Shown: positions 39,951 through 49,594, numbered from the stretch's first letter. The stretch: 64,000 nucleotides of DNA from Leuconostocaceae bacterium ESL0958 (GCA_029433265.1 JAQTHT010000001.1:1-64000), one strand, 5' to 3'. Translations and numbers: made by a program. Notes: a model not told the origin generated them from the letters alone.

Positions 39951-41366
39951 ATGATTGATTGGCAACAAGAAGCTGGCAAGGTCAAGGCGGCCTATTTGGA
40001 GGACTTGACGGCCTTCCTGCGGATTCCATCCGTGCGGGATGACCAAGCGGCTCGTCCGGATGCGCCATTGGGTCCGGGGCCAAAGGAAGCATTGCTGTTT
40101 ATGTTAGACAAGGCGCAGCAAGATGGCTTTACCACCAAGAATATTGATAACTTGGTCGGCTATATTGAAATTGGTCCAAAAACGGCCGAAGACTATGTGG
40201 CGCTCTTGTCCCACGTGGACGTGATGCCGGCCGGTGAAGGTTGGGCAACTGATCCCTTTGAGCCAGTCATTGCGGACGGTCGGGTAATTGCTCGAGGCGC
40301 TTCTGACGACAAAGGACCAGGGATGGCGGCCTACTACGCTTTTAAGATGATCCGGGATTTGGGATTGCCCTTACAGCGTCGCGTGCGGTTAATTTTTGGC
40401 ACGGATGAAGAAAATGATTGGACGGGGATGACCCGCTACTTCGAAGTTGAACCAGCACCCGTCTTTGGCTTTTCACCGGATGCTGAATACCCCATCATCA
40501 ACGGGGAAAAGGGGAACGTGCAGGTCAATATCAGGGCAGCCGGCACGAACGGCGATGACGTCCAGCTGCTGTCCTTCGAGGCGGGACTGCGGACGAACAT
40601 GGTGCCTGGGATTGCTCGGGCTACTGTTGCTGGTCTGCCGGCGGCAGACATTGAGCAGGATTTTGCCGCCTTTTTGACAGACTACCCGCAAATCCAAGGT
40701 AGTGTAGCCGTCAGCGGCGACCAGGCAGATTTTGAGTTAATTGGTAAGCAGGTCCATGGATCGCTGCCAGAGAGCGGTGAAAATGCCGGGACTTACTTGG
40801 CTCGTTTCCTCAAGGATTATCACTTTGGCGCCGCTGCAAAGGGCTTTCTAACATTCTTGGGGGATTTGGCTCATCAGGACCCTTATGGCCAACAAGTGGG
40901 CATTGCCCACAACGATCCCGTCATGGGTCACTTGTCCATGAACATCGGGATTCAGCGTTTCCAGCCAAGTGAGGGGGCCTATCTTAACGTGAATTGCCGT
41001 TATCCGCAGGGAATTGAGCCGGCGGACATTCAGGCAACCCTGACTAGGGCTACGGCCGACTGGGCTGACCAAGTGGCAATTGGTGGCCATGCACAAGAAC
41101 CCCACTATGTGGCGCCGACGGATCCCGTCGTCAAAACGCTTTTGAACATTTATCAGGAACAGACCGGTTTGCCAGCTTATGATCAGGTAATTGGTGGCGG
41201 GACTTACGGTCGCTTAATGGCGCGCGGTGTTGCCTTTGGGGCGCTCTTCCCAGACTCGCCTGAAACCATGCACCAGGTTGGAGAATTTGCACTTGTTGAC
41301 GATTTGGTTCGTTCTATTGGTATTTATGGCCAAGCCATTGTGGCTTTGGCTAATTTAGCGGACTAG
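39951..41366 (+). CDS. pepV: Dipeptidase PepV (M20 family)
   Basis: PepV cleaves dipeptides with two bound zinc ions and is part of lactic acid bacterial peptide use. The 471-aa protein has the metal motifs LLSHVDVMPAGEGWATDPFE (His), RGASDDKGPGMAAYYA (Asp), FGTDEENDWTGM (Glu pair) and the C-terminal VIGGGTYGRLM. The extra lid domain in the middle (about residues 185-385) makes it the PepV rather than the PepT type. GAGGGCGATAGC precedes the ATG. Transcribed alone. Confidence 0.94.
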   Translation: MIDWQQEAGKVKAAYLEDLTAFLRIPSVRDDQAARPDAPLGPGPKEALLFMLDKAQQDGFTTKNIDNLVGYIEIGPKTAEDYVALLSHVDVMPAGEGWATDPFEPVIADGRVIARGASDDKGPGMAAYYAFKMIRDLGLPLQRRVRLIFGTDEENDWTGMTRYFEVEPAPVFGFSPDAEYPIINGEKGNVQVNIRAAGTNGDDVQLLSFEAGLRTNMVPGIARATVAGLPAADIEQDFAAFLTDYPQIQGSVAVSGDQADFELIGKQVHGSLPESGENAGTYLARFLKDYHFGAAAKGFLTFLGDLAHQDPYGQQVGIAHNDPVMGHLSMNIGIQRFQPSEGAYLNVNCRYPQGIEPADIQATLTRATADWADQVAIGGHAQEPHYVAPTDPVVKTLLNIYQEQTGLPAYDQVIGGGTYGRLMARGVAFGALFPDSPETMHQVGEFALVDDLVRSIGIYGQAIVALANLAD

Positions 41367-41427
41367 AATTGGCCAAGACAGCAATTAGCTTTGCGCTTTG
41401 CCTTGTTTAAAGTCATTATGGATTCTA

Positions 41428-41525
41428 CCCTTTTGGTCTATACTGATTTTTTGACTGCTTTTTAGGGTTAATTCTAAGAAAAGCAGGGAAAGCGCCTTGT
41501 GCAAAAAGCCCTTTTGGTCTAAAAT
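41428..41525 (+). promoter_or_regulatory. Tandem tig promoters sharing a 13-base direct repeat
   Basis: CCCTTTTGGTCTA occurs at 41428-41440 and again at 41509-41521. Each copy runs into a -10 hexamer: TATACT (41439-41444) and TAAAAT (41520-41525). The second has TTGTGC (41498-41503) 16 bases upstream. This suggests two related promoters for tig, possibly both touched by one regulator. Confidence 0.5.
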
Positions 41526-41554
41526 TAAGGGGAACCTATTTTTGGAGGATGAAC

Positions 41555-42847
41555 ATGTCAAAATGGACAGCAGCTGCGGATGAAAACCGCGGTACATTAG
41601 AATTTACAATTGCAGAAGCAGACGTACAAAAGGGCTTGAAGCAAGCTTTTAACAAGAACAAGGACAGCATTGCAGTTCCTGGTTTCCGTAAGGGCAAAGT
41701 GCCTTTCGAACTTTTCTTGCAGAAGTTCGGGGAAGAAGCTTTGTACCAAGACGTGATGGACATCGTCTTGCCAGCAGCTTATGAAGCAGCAGTGGCAGAT
41801 GCCGGTATCACGGTTGTTGGTCAGCCAAGCATCGCCCCTGTTTCCATGGAAAAGGGTGCCGATTGGGAAATGAAGGCTGAAGTAGCCGTCGCCCCAGCCG
41901 TTGAATTGGGTGACTACAAGAACTTGACGGTTGAAAAGCAAGCCGTTAACGTCACGGACGAAGATGTTGATGCTGAAATCAAGCGGCAACAAGAAAACCA
42001 AGCTGAATTGGTTTTGCAGCCGGAAGGCACGGCAGCTGAAAAGGGCGACACAGTGGTCATCGACTTCGATGGTTCCGTTGATGGCGACCACTTCGAAGGT
42101 GGTCAAGCCAAGGATTACTCCCTTGAACTGGGCTCTAACTCCTTCATCCCTGGTTTTGAAGACCAGTTGATTGGTGCCAAGGCTGGTGAAGATGTAGACG
42201 TGAAGGTTACCTTCCCAGAAGATTACCAAGCAGCTAACTTGGCTGGTAAGGAAGCTTTGTTTGAAGTGACCGTACACGAAATCAAGCGCAAGTCATTGCC
42301 TGAATTGGATGACGAATTCGCCAAGGATGTGGACGAAGAGGTCGACACCTTAGCCGAATTGAAGGAAAAGACGAAGAAGAACTTGACGGAAGCACGCCAG
42401 CAAGCCGCTGATGATGCCTTCGAAGATGCTGCTGTGAAGGCCGCTGTTGATAATGCAACCATTGTTGGCGGGGACATCCCAGCAGAAATGATTGACGAAG
42501 ACGTGACCCGTCAAATGCAACAATACCTTGGTCAGTTGCAACAACAGGGTATTTCACCAGACATGTTCTTCCAGATCACTGGTCAAAACGAAGACGCCTT
42601 GAAGGAACAGTTTAAGGAAGGTGCCGCTGACCGTGTCAAGACCAACTTGGTCTTGGAAGCTATCGTCAAGGCAGAAAACGTTACGCCTTCTGATGATGAG
42701 GTCGCTGCTGAAGTGAAGTCTTTGGCAGACCAATACAATATTTCAGAAGAACAAGTACGTCAGAGCTTGTCTGATGCACTCTTGAAGCATGACATTGCTA
42801 TGAAGGCAGTAGTGGATGAAATCGTTTCCTCTGCCAAGGCAAAGTAA
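41555..42847 (+). CDS. tig: Trigger factor
   Basis: Trigger factor is the ribosome-bound chaperone and prolyl isomerase for nascent chains. The 430-aa protein has the ribosome-binding signature GFRKGKVPFELF (residues about 43-54) in the N-terminal domain, the FKBP-like isomerase domain (about 150-245, VVIDFDGSVDGDHFEGGQAK, LGSNSFIPGFEDQLIGAKAG) and a long helical C-terminal domain. The ATG at 41555 is seven bases from GGAGG; an ATG at 41549 is too close. It has strong codon bias and ends at a terminator before clpX, the usual neighbour. Confidence 0.97.
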   Translation: MSKWTAAADENRGTLEFTIAEADVQKGLKQAFNKNKDSIAVPGFRKGKVPFELFLQKFGEEALYQDVMDIVLPAAYEAAVADAGITVVGQPSIAPVSMEKGADWEMKAEVAVAPAVELGDYKNLTVEKQAVNVTDEDVDAEIKRQQENQAELVLQPEGTAAEKGDTVVIDFDGSVDGDHFEGGQAKDYSLELGSNSFIPGFEDQLIGAKAGEDVDVKVTFPEDYQAANLAGKEALFEVTVHEIKRKSLPELDDEFAKDVDEEVDTLAELKEKTKKNLTEARQQAADDAFEDAAVKAAVDNATIVGGDIPAEMIDEDVTRQMQQYLGQLQQQGISPDMFFQITGQNEDALKEQFKEGAADRVKTNLVLEAIVKAENVTPSDDEVAAEVKSLADQYNISEEQVRQSLSDALLKHDIAMKAVVDEIVSSAKAK

Positions 42848-42859
42848 GCAACTGCAACA

Positions 42860-42885
42860 AAAAAGGCCCAGTAGGGCTTTTTTTC
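42860..42885 (+). terminator. tig terminator
   Basis: AAAAAAGGCCC, AGTA loop, GGGCTTTTTTT. Confidence 0.85.
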
Positions 42886-42890
42886 TTAGC

Positions 42891-42917
42891 AACAAAAGGA
42901 CTGCCTTTTGTTAGAAT
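42891..42917 (+). promoter_or_regulatory. clpX promoter region with inverted repeat
   Basis: Perfect 9-bp arms AACAAAAGG (42891-42899) and CCTTTTGTT (42904-42912) around ACTG, running into a candidate -10 TAGAAT (42912-42917). A bound repressor would block the promoter. It is not the CtsR direct-repeat operator. Confidence 0.5.
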
Positions 42918-42948
42918 AAACCTAGACTGATTTTGAAAAGGAAACATT

Positions 42949-44199
42949 ATGGCCGATAAAACAGACGACATGCCGGAAGTTTACTGCTCTTTTTGTGGTA
43001 AAAGTGCGGATGAAGTAGAAAAGCTGGTAGCAGGCCCAGATGGACTTTATATTTGTAATGAATGTATCGCCCTAGCCGATCAAATTATTGCAGAAGATAA
43101 TCAACAAAAGCAAAAGGATGCCCAGTTGACTTTGCCAACGCCAAAGGAAATTGTGGCCCGACTGAACGACTATGTCATTGGTCAGGGCGATGCCAAGAAA
43201 ACTTTGGCCGTAGCGGTTTATAACCACTACAAGCGGGTCAACCAACTGGCCGAAAAGACGACGGATGTCGACTTGCAGAAGTCCAACATCGCTTTGCTGG
43301 GCCCAACTGGCTCTGGAAAGACCTACTTGGCCCAGTCCTTGGCTAAAATTTTGCAGGTGCCTTTTGCCATCGCCGATGCCACGACGCTGACTGAAGCCGG
43401 CTACGTCGGCGAAGATGTGGAGAACATTATTTTGAAGCTGCTGCAGGCGGCTGATTTTGACGTGGAAGCTGCCCAGCGGGGTATTATTTACGTCGATGAA
43501 ATTGATAAAATTGCCAAGAAGGCGGAGAACGTTTCCATTACCCGCGATGTCTCTGGTGAAGGCGTGCAGCAGGCCCTGTTGAAGATGCTTGAGGGAACGG
43601 TTGCCTCCGTGCCACCTCAGGGTGGGCGTAAGCACCCCAATCAGGAATTGATTCAGGTGGATACGACCAACATCCTTTTCATCGTGGGTGGGGCCTTCGC
43701 TGGCTTGGATACGGTTATTAAGGAACGTCTGGGGAAGCGGGTCATTGGCTTTGCGGCAGGAGATGCCAAGCAGGCCCAGGCCTTGGACCGGCCTAACATT
43801 TTGAAAAACGTGGAACCAGAAGATCTGTCTAAGTTCGGTTTGATTCCTGAATTCATTGGCCGCCTGCCCATCATTACCGTTTTGGATGAGCTAACAGTCA
43901 GTGATTTAACCCATATTTTGACTCAGCCAAAAAACGCCTTGGTCAAGCAGTACCAGGCACTGCTGGGCTTGGAAGATGTGGCGTTAGAATTCACGCCAGA
44001 AGCACTGAAGGCAATGGCTAACCTAGCCATCGAAAAGCAGACCGGTGCTCGGGGCCTTCGGTCCATCATCGAGCGGGTGATGCAAGATGTCATGTACGAC
44101 TTGCCATCTCGCGATGATGTGGCCAAGGTGGTTATTAACAAGGCGGCAGTAGTGGATGGCCAGGAGCCGGAGCTTGTATTGAAGCAGAAAGAGGACTAG
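42949..44199 (+). CDS. clpX: ATP-dependent Clp protease ATP-binding subunit ClpX
   Basis: ClpX unfolds tagged proteins and feeds them to ClpP. The 416-aa protein has the N-terminal zinc domain with CSFC and CNEC (residues about 10-36), Walker [27 protein letters not shown], Walker [12 protein letters not shown], sensor [11 protein letters not shown], the ClpP-contact tripeptide IGF in RVIGFAAGD and [20 protein letters not shown] at the C-terminus. Full length. AAAAGGAAAC precedes the ATG. engB follows two bases after the stop. Confidence 0.97.
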   Translation: MADKTDDMPEVYCSFCGKSADEVEKLVAGPDGLYICNECIALADQIIAEDNQQKQKDAQLTLPTPKEIVARLNDYVIGQGDAKKTLAVAVYNHYKRVNQLAEKTTDVDLQKSNIALLGPTGSGKTYLAQSLAKILQVPFAIADATTLTEAGYVGEDVENIILKLLQAADFDVEAAQRGIIYVDEIDKIAKKAENVSITRDVSGEGVQQALLKMLEGTVASVPPQGGRKHPNQELIQVDTTNILFIVGGAFAGLDTVIKERLGKRVIGFAAGDAKQAQALDRPNILKNVEPEDLSKFGLIPEFIGRLPIITVLDELTVSDLTHILTQPKNALVKQYQALLGLEDVALEFTPEALKAMANLAIEKQTGARGLRSIIERVMQDVMYDLPSRDDVAKVVINKAAVVDGQEPELVLKQKED

Positions 44200-44201
44200 T
44201 C

Positions 44202-44786
44202 GTGGAAGTACACAATGTCGAAATGGTGATGTCCGCCGTGGCGCCCAGCCAGTATCCAACGGATGGGCAACCAGAATTTGCGCTGGTAGGCCGTTCCAAT
44301 GTGGGCAAGTCGTCTTTGACGAACGTCCTGATTAATCGGAAAAATTTTGCCCGGACGTCTTCCCAACCCGGTAAGACCCAGACGTTGAATTTTTACCATG
44401 TGGAAGATCAATTTTACTTTGTGGATGTGCCAGGCTATGGCTATGCCAAGGTATCCAAAAAGAAGCGGGCTGCCTTTGGGCAAATGATTGAAACTTATAT
44501 TACGACGCGGCCAGAATTGCGGGGTGTGATTGCCCTGGTTGATGCGCGCCATCAACCCAGCGAAGAGGATGTCATGATGTACCAGTGGCTGGCCTATTAT
44601 GGCCTCCCAATTCTGCTCGTTGCCACGAAGGCCGATAAGATTGCCCGGGGTAAGCAGAATCAAGCGGCTTCTGTTATCAAAAAAGCGGTCGATTTCGATC
44701 CTGCCAATTCCGATCTGGTGTTCTTCTCTTCGGTGACTAAAATGGGTAAGGAAGCTGTTTGGGAGTGGATTGACGCCCGTCTGTAA
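44202..44786 (+). CDS. engB: Ribosome biogenesis GTPase EngB (YsxC)
   Basis: EngB/YsxC helps assemble the 50S subunit. The 194-aa protein has the GTPase boxes G1 [12 protein letters not shown]2 [16 protein letters not shown]3 [15 protein letters not shown]4 VATKADK and G5 FSSVTK, all intact. The start is GTG: GAGG lies eight bases upstream (inside the end of clpX), and the family N-terminus ([13 protein letters not shown]) fits. It is translated from the clpX message, the usual pairing in Firmicutes. Confidence 0.96.
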   Translation: MEVHNVEMVMSAVAPSQYPTDGQPEFALVGRSNVGKSSLTNVLINRKNFARTSSQPGKTQTLNFYHVEDQFYFVDVPGYGYAKVSKKKRAAFGQMIETYITTRPELRGVIALVDARHQPSEEDVMMYQWLAYYGLPILLVATKADKIARGKQNQAASVIKKAVDFDPANSDLVFFSSVTKMGKEAVWEWIDARL

Positions 44787-44807
44787 TGAAAGAAATAAAC
44801 TATACCA

Positions 44808-44835
44808 TTGACGGGAAGCGGAATTCGAGTACAAT
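44808..44835 (+). promoter_or_regulatory. msrA-msrB promoter
   Basis: TTGACG (44808-44813), 16 bases, TACAAT (44830-44835). AGGAGG follows before the ATG at 44857. Confidence 0.75.
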
Positions 44836-44856
44836 GGTTAGTAGGAGGTATTCGAA

Positions 44857-45384
44857 ATGGCACAAGATACAGCAATTTTCGCCGGTGGATGTTTTTGGTG
44901 CATGGTGGAGCCCTTTGACTCACTACCAGGTATTGAAAAAGTTCGTTCCGGTTACACTGGTGGACATGTGGCAAACCCAACTTATGAAGAGGTTTGTTCC
45001 CATACCACTGGTCACACAGAAGCCGTTAAGATTTGGTTTGACCCAGATGTGATGCCTTACCGTGATTTGGTTGATCTCTACTGGCAAGTAGCTGATCCAA
45101 CGGATGCCACGGGTCAGTTCGCTGACCGTGGTGACACTTACCGCCCCGTCATCTTCGTTAACTCGGAAGAACAGCGGCAGGTGGCGGAAGCTTCGAAGAA
45201 GGCTTTGGAAGAATCCGGTCGCTTTGACAAGCCCATTGTCACGACCATTGAAGATGCCAAGCCTTTCTATGAAGCGGAAGAGTACCATCAGGACTTTTAC
45301 AAGAAAGACCCCTTGCGGGAAGCAATGATGATGGCACCGCGTCACCAGTACCAAAAGAAATATTGGGGGGACAAAAATGACTAA
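44857..45384 (+). CDS. msrA: Peptide methionine sulfoxide reductase MsrA
   Basis: MsrA reduces the S-form of methionine sulfoxide in proteins. The 175-aa protein has the active-site motif [11 protein letters not shown] (Cys at about residue 12), [20 protein letters not shown], and [15 protein letters not shown]; the fold and length are normal. AGTAGGAGG precedes the ATG. Its stop lies inside msrB (8-base overlap), so both enzymes are made together and rely on thioredoxin. Confidence 0.96.
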   Translation: MAQDTAIFAGGCFWCMVEPFDSLPGIEKVRSGYTGGHVANPTYEEVCSHTTGHTEAVKIWFDPDVMPYRDLVDLYWQVADPTDATGQFADRGDTYRPVIFVNSEEQRQVAEASKKALEESGRFDKPIVTTIEDAKPFYEAEEYHQDFYKKDPLREAMMMAPRHQYQKKYWGDKND

Positions 45385-45814
45385 GTATGATCAAGCAGAA
45401 CTAAAGCAACGCTTAACGAAGGAACAGTACGAGGTTACTCAAAACGCCGCAACGGAGCGGCCCTTCTCTGGTAAGTACGATCAGTGGTGGGATGACGGTA
45501 TTTTCGTCGACGTTGTTTCTGGTGAACCTTTGTTCTCTTCTACTGACAAATATGATTCTGGCTGTGGTTGGCCATCCTTTACGAAGGGCATCAACGATGC
45601 TGATTTGAAGGAGTCAACGGACAATTCTTTCGGCATGACCCGGACAGAAGTTCGCTCAAAGGATGCCAATTCTCACTTGGGTCACGTCTTTCCGGACGGC
45701 CCACAAGATAAGGGTGGGCTCCGTTACTGCATCAACTCAGCCGCGCTGCGCTTTATTCCAAAGGCTGACTTGGAGAAGGAAGGCTACGGCCAGTACGCTT
45801 ACCTCTTCAAATAA
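45377..45814 (+). CDS. msrB: Peptide methionine sulfoxide reductase MsrB
   Basis: MsrB reduces the R-form of methionine sulfoxide. The 145-aa protein has [32 protein letters not shown] with the catalytic Cys in [13 protein letters not shown], and [20 protein letters not shown], which replaces the zinc-binding CxxC region seen in some MsrBs (no CxxC pairs here). The start overlaps the msrA stop. Together the two cover both sulfoxide isomers. Confidence 0.96.
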   Translation: MTKYDQAELKQRLTKEQYEVTQNAATERPFSGKYDQWWDDGIFVDVVSGEPLFSSTDKYDSGCGWPSFTKGINDADLKESTDNSFGMTRTEVRSKDANSHLGHVFPDGPQDKGGLRYCINSAALRFIPKADLEKEGYGQYAYLFK

Positions 45815-45819
45815 ACAAG

Positions 45820-45847
45820 AAGCTCCGCGCTGCGGGGCTTTTTTTTG
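45820..45847 (+). terminator. msrAB terminator
   Basis: AGAAGCTCCGC, GCT loop, GCGGGGCTTTTTTTT (stem with a G-U/A mismatch) followed by T-run. Confidence 0.75.
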
Positions 45848-45859
45848 TGTGCACAATCT

Positions 45860-45928
45860 TTGCTATAATAGGAGTAATCATCACAGCTAGCCCAACCTGA
45901 ATGGACTAGTAGAACAGGTTAGGATCGC
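45860..45928 (+). promoter_or_regulatory. nadR promoter and leader inverted repeat
   Basis: TGCTATAAT (45860-45868) is a perfect extended -10. In the leader AACCTG (45894-45899) can pair with CAGGTT (45916-45921), ending at the AGGA ribosome site. It could mask that site in some conditions; only six pairs, so tentative. Confidence 0.5.
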
Positions 45929-47044
45929 ATGGTAAAAAATAATTTAGTAAAAGATAATTTAGAAGGGGCCAACATTGGTGTTTTTTTTGGTACTTTGGCG
46001 CCCATGCATATCGGCCATCAAGCGGAAATTTATAAGGCGGCGGCTTTAAACGACGGGGTCGTGGTCATTACGTCCGGCTATACCGGGGACCGGGGCGACC
46101 AAATTGGCCTGCCGGTGGAAAAGCGCTTTCGCTACTTGCGGGAAGCTTTTAATGATGAGGACAATATCAAAGTCGATTACATTAATGAAGATGATATTCC
46201 ACAGATGCCTAACGGTTGGCAAGAGTGGACGGCACGTTTGACGGCCACGATTCAGCGCAACATTGTTAACCCAGATGCGAAAATTACGCTTTACACTGGC
46301 GAAGCAGAATACAAAGACATGTTGGAAAAGCTACTGCCCCAGGATGGCCGCTTTGCCGTGTCCTTGATGGACCGGACCATTTTGAAGGTTTCGGCCACAG
46401 CGGTCCGCAAGCAGCCACTGGCCAACTGGGACTACATTAACCGGGTTTTCCGGCGCCACTTTGCCAAAAAGATTTTGGTGATTGGCGCACCAAAAACGGG
46501 GAAGTCAACGTTGACCCGTCGGTTAGCCCGGACATCGAATTCACCATTTTCCCTGGAATTTTCCAAAACCTATCAGGAGCAGTCCAATGTTTCAGATCAG
46601 GAGCTCTTAATTAAGGATTACTTACGGATTATTCAAGGGCAGTACGATGCCAATTCAGCTGAAATTAACTCACCGGCCAACAACGGTTTAACCTTTTTTG
46701 ATACTGATGCCATGGTCACAATGGCAGAGGCCAGGGCTTGGCTATCCGCTGATGAAAATGACTCGCTCAAAGCTATTTTTGAAAATACCATTCATGAAGA
46801 GCAGTTGGATTTGATTCTAGTCATTCCACCGACTGTTGCGGCGGTCAATGGGGCTGACTTAGCGGCCAGTCAGACCTTTGATCGCCACCTGTGGCAGATT
46901 ATTGAAGAGTCCGGTTTCTTAGATAAGGCTGTTTCCTTAGATGCAGTGGGGGGCGCTGATGATCCGACGGGTTACTACGCCCGCTATTTGCAGGCACTGC
47001 ACATTATTGAAGACCGAATTGGGGTTAATCTCACTAAAGTTTAA
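45929..47044 (+). CDS. nadR: NadR-like NMN adenylyltransferase / nicotinamide riboside kinase
   Basis: A two-domain enzyme of NAD salvage: nicotinamide riboside is phosphorylated to NMN and then adenylylated to NAD. The 371-aa protein has the nucleotidyltransferase part (about residues 1-180) with GVFFGTLAPMHIGHQAEIYK (HxGH) and KVSATAVRKQP (the ISTxxR-like motif), then a kinase part with P-loop VIGAPKTGKSTLTRRLA and FFDTDAMVT. There is no N-terminal helix-turn-helix repressor domain as in enteric NadR. Leuconostocaceae depend on vitamin B3 uptake, so this fits. No PnuC transporter is adjacent. Confidence 0.88.
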   Translation: MVKNNLVKDNLEGANIGVFFGTLAPMHIGHQAEIYKAAALNDGVVVITSGYTGDRGDQIGLPVEKRFRYLREAFNDEDNIKVDYINEDDIPQMPNGWQEWTARLTATIQRNIVNPDAKITLYTGEAEYKDMLEKLLPQDGRFAVSLMDRTILKVSATAVRKQPLANWDYINRVFRRHFAKKILVIGAPKTGKSTLTRRLARTSNSPFSLEFSKTYQEQSNVSDQELLIKDYLRIIQGQYDANSAEINSPANNGLTFFDTDAMVTMAEARAWLSADENDSLKAIFENTIHEEQLDLILVIPPTVAAVNGADLAASQTFDRHLWQIIEESGFLDKAVSLDAVGGADDPTGYYARYLQALHIIEDRIGVNLTKV

Positions 47045-47067
47045 CGGTTTTGGGAAAGGAGTTGGAC

Positions 47068-49491
47068 ATGGCCAATACTTATGCAGCAATGATTGTGGAT
47101 GTCCCAACCACACCCACGAACCGGCCTTACACCTATCGGGTGCCGGATGAGATGGTCAATACCGTCCAAGCGGGCTGCCGCGTTTTGGTGCCCTTTGGGC
47201 ACCGGGAAGTCTTGGCCTACGTCTTAGCCACCGATGTGGCAAAAGAAGGGGAGCTGTCTGACGATCAAGTCAAACCGGTTTTGGCTGTTCTAGACGAAGC
47301 ACCGGTGCTGAGTCAAGAGCTCTTAGATTTATCCAGTTATTTGGCTGAAAATAATTTTTCCTACCAGCTTTCTTTTTTGGCCCAGATGCTGCCCAATGCC
47401 TTGAAGGCTTCTTACAAAAAAAGGTTGGTGGCCCAAGCCACGTTGTCGGATGAAGACCGAGTGCACTACTTGGCTGGCCAGCCAACGGCACTCGTGAAAA
47501 CCAGTAGTCTGACGGCTAGAGATTGGCGCTACCTCCGCCGGCTGGCCCAGGACGGGCAGTTGGTCATTGAAGATGAAGTGACCGACCAAGGCCGGATTAA
47601 AGAGGAATTGGCTTACCGAGCCCATTCGGATGTTGCCTTTTTGACGGCAGCTCGAAACGAGCTGACTAAAAATGCCCAGTCACAGCGACTGTTATTGGAT
47701 TTCTTAATCGACCATCCTGGTCAAATTTTTTCTAAGCGGGATTGGTTAGCCCAGGTCGACGTTAGCCCGGCCACGTTGACAACGGCCGTGAAGAAGGGCT
47801 TTTTAGAGAAAACGAGTGTCGAACTAAGACGGCAACCTGTGACCCTTGCAGGTGGTCAAAAAGAGGAAAAGAAGGTCTTGAATGCTGATCAGCAAGCTGC
47901 CTATACGGCCATTGCGACAGCCATTGACCAGCAAAAAAACGAAACCTTTCTGTTAGAAGGTATCACGGGTTCTGGTAAAACGGAGGTGTACCTCCAAGCG
48001 GCTGAAAAAGCAATTGCGGCCGGGAAGCAAGTACTCTTCTTGGTACCCGAAATTGCCCTAACCCCGCAAATGCAAAAGCGGGTGGCGGACCGCTTTGGGG
48101 CAGCCACGGCCTTGCTCCACTCTGGTCTGTCCAATGGGGAACGCTATGATGAATGGCGCCGGATTCGCGCTGGTCAAGTCAAGGTCGTGGTGGGGGCCCG
48201 GTCCGCGGTTTTTGCGCCGCTGACCAATCTGGGCCTGCTCATCGTCGATGAGGAGCACGAACGCTCTTATACCCAGAGTGAAAATCCCTCTTATTCGGCC
48301 AAAGAGGTGGCGCTATGGCGGGCGGCCTACCAGCAGGCCCCTTTGGTTCTTGGTTCGGCCACGCCTTCCTTGGAAAGCCGGGCTCGTGCACAAAAGGGCC
48401 GCTACCAGTTCTTGCAACTCAGAGAACGGGCGGTAGCGGCGGCGCAACTCCCTCCCGTTGAGATCGTGGACATGAAGGAGACCGTGATGGAACAGGGCGA
48501 TACGAATTTTTCGCCCGTCTTACTGGAAAAATTGCAGGCGCATTTGGACCGGGGAGAGCAGGCCATCTTGATGCTGAATAGACGGGGCTTCTCCTCCTTT
48601 GTGATGTGTCGGAACTGCGGTTTTGTTCCGAAAGATCCTAATTGTAATCTGGCAATGACCTTGCATATGGACACCCGGGTCTTGAAGTGCCATTACTGTG
48701 ACTATCAGGAGCCCATTCCCCAGTCCTGCCCGGTCTGTGGGTCCAAACGGATTCGTTATTACGGCACGGGCACGGAAAAGGTGGCGGCCGAGCTGCAGCA
48801 GTTGTTACCAGCAGTGACCGTCATCCGAGTCGATCAGGATAGCACCCGTAAGAAGGGGGCGCTGCAGCAAGCACTGACCGACTTTGGTGCGGGTAAGGCC
48901 CAGGTCCTGCTCGGCACGCAAATGGTGGCCAAGGGCTTGGATTTTGAAAAGGTGACCCTTGTCGGCGTACTCAATGCAGATACCGCCTTAGGCTTACCGG
49001 ATTTCCGGGCTAGTGAGCACACTTTTGATCTACTGACTCAGGTCGCTGGTCGGGCTGGCCGGGGTGCGGCGGCCGGAGAGGTCGTCATTCAGACCTTCAA
49101 TCCCAGTCACTATGCCTTAACCTACGCCCAGCAGCACGACTATGAGGGCTTTTACCGGCAGGAAATGTACCGGCGCCACTTGGGTCAGTTTCCGCCTTAC
49201 TACTACACGATTCAAATTCAAACTTCCGCCGTTGATGAAAACGACGTGGCGGTTCAGACGGCTAAAATTGGTCGTTGGTTGAAGCAGCGCTTACCCGAAG
49301 AGGTGATTGTACTGGGGCCCTCCCCAAAATCGATCGCCAAGCTGCGGGGCCGCTACTACTTCCAGATTTTACTGAAATTAAAAGACCCCCATCAGGCAGA
49401 CGACTGGCTGCGAGAACTAGTGAACCGGTCCGCCAATGCAGCGCGGGACTTCCGCTTGCAGGTGACCCGGGACCCAGTTTCCTTTATGTAA
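47068..49491 (+). CDS. priA: Primosomal protein N' (replication restart helicase PriA)
   Basis: PriA restarts collapsed replication forks. The 807-aa protein has the N-terminal DNA-binding domain (1-105), Walker A LLEGITGSGKTEVYLQAAEK, DEEH box LIVDEEHERSYTQSENPSYS, the zinc region and GRAGRGAAAGEVVIQTF. The zinc region reads CRNCGFVPKDPNCN with a second cluster CHYC and CPVC. At the second pair a Cys is replaced by Asp (DPNC, not CPNC), which may change zinc binding. The ATG at 47068 has AAAGGAG nine bases upstream; an ATG-like start at 47050 lacks one. It opens the priA-fmt-rsmB-stp-prkC block. Confidence 0.96.
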   Translation: MANTYAAMIVDVPTTPTNRPYTYRVPDEMVNTVQAGCRVLVPFGHREVLAYVLATDVAKEGELSDDQVKPVLAVLDEAPVLSQELLDLSSYLAENNFSYQLSFLAQMLPNALKASYKKRLVAQATLSDEDRVHYLAGQPTALVKTSSLTARDWRYLRRLAQDGQLVIEDEVTDQGRIKEELAYRAHSDVAFLTAARNELTKNAQSQRLLLDFLIDHPGQIFSKRDWLAQVDVSPATLTTAVKKGFLEKTSVELRRQPVTLAGGQKEEKKVLNADQQAAYTAIATAIDQQKNETFLLEGITGSGKTEVYLQAAEKAIAAGKQVLFLVPEIALTPQMQKRVADRFGAATALLHSGLSNGERYDEWRRIRAGQVKVVVGARSAVFAPLTNLGLLIVDEEHERSYTQSENPSYSAKEVALWRAAYQQAPLVLGSATPSLESRARAQKGRYQFLQLRERAVAAAQLPPVEIVDMKETVMEQGDTNFSPVLLEKLQAHLDRGEQAILMLNRRGFSSFVMCRNCGFVPKDPNCNLAMTLHMDTRVLKCHYCDYQEPIPQSCPVCGSKRIRYYGTGTEKVAAELQQLLPAVTVIRVDQDSTRKKGALQQALTDFGAGKAQVLLGTQMVAKGLDFEKVTLVGVLNADTALGLPDFRASEHTFDLLTQVAGRAGRGAAAGEVVIQTFNPSHYALTYAQQHDYEGFYRQEMYRRHLGQFPPYYYTIQIQTSAVDENDVAVQTAKIGRWLKQRLPEEVIVLGPSPKSIAKLRGRYYFQILLKLKDPHQADDWLRELVNRSANAARDFRLQVTRDPVSFM

Positions 49492-49594
49492 AGGTAAGTG
49501 GTCAGCTAGGCCTGGTCGTAACGACTGACAGTTGGCAGCGCTCTCAAGGGGGCTGCAGAATGGCCAAATGATTGGCAGAAAGTAGGACATGACA

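Noticed and set aside
41597-42277. A 226-residue open frame on the minus strand opposite tig
   Set aside because: It lies wholly inside the well-supported trigger factor gene, has no ribosome site and its protein resembles no family. It is a by-product of the codon use of tig.
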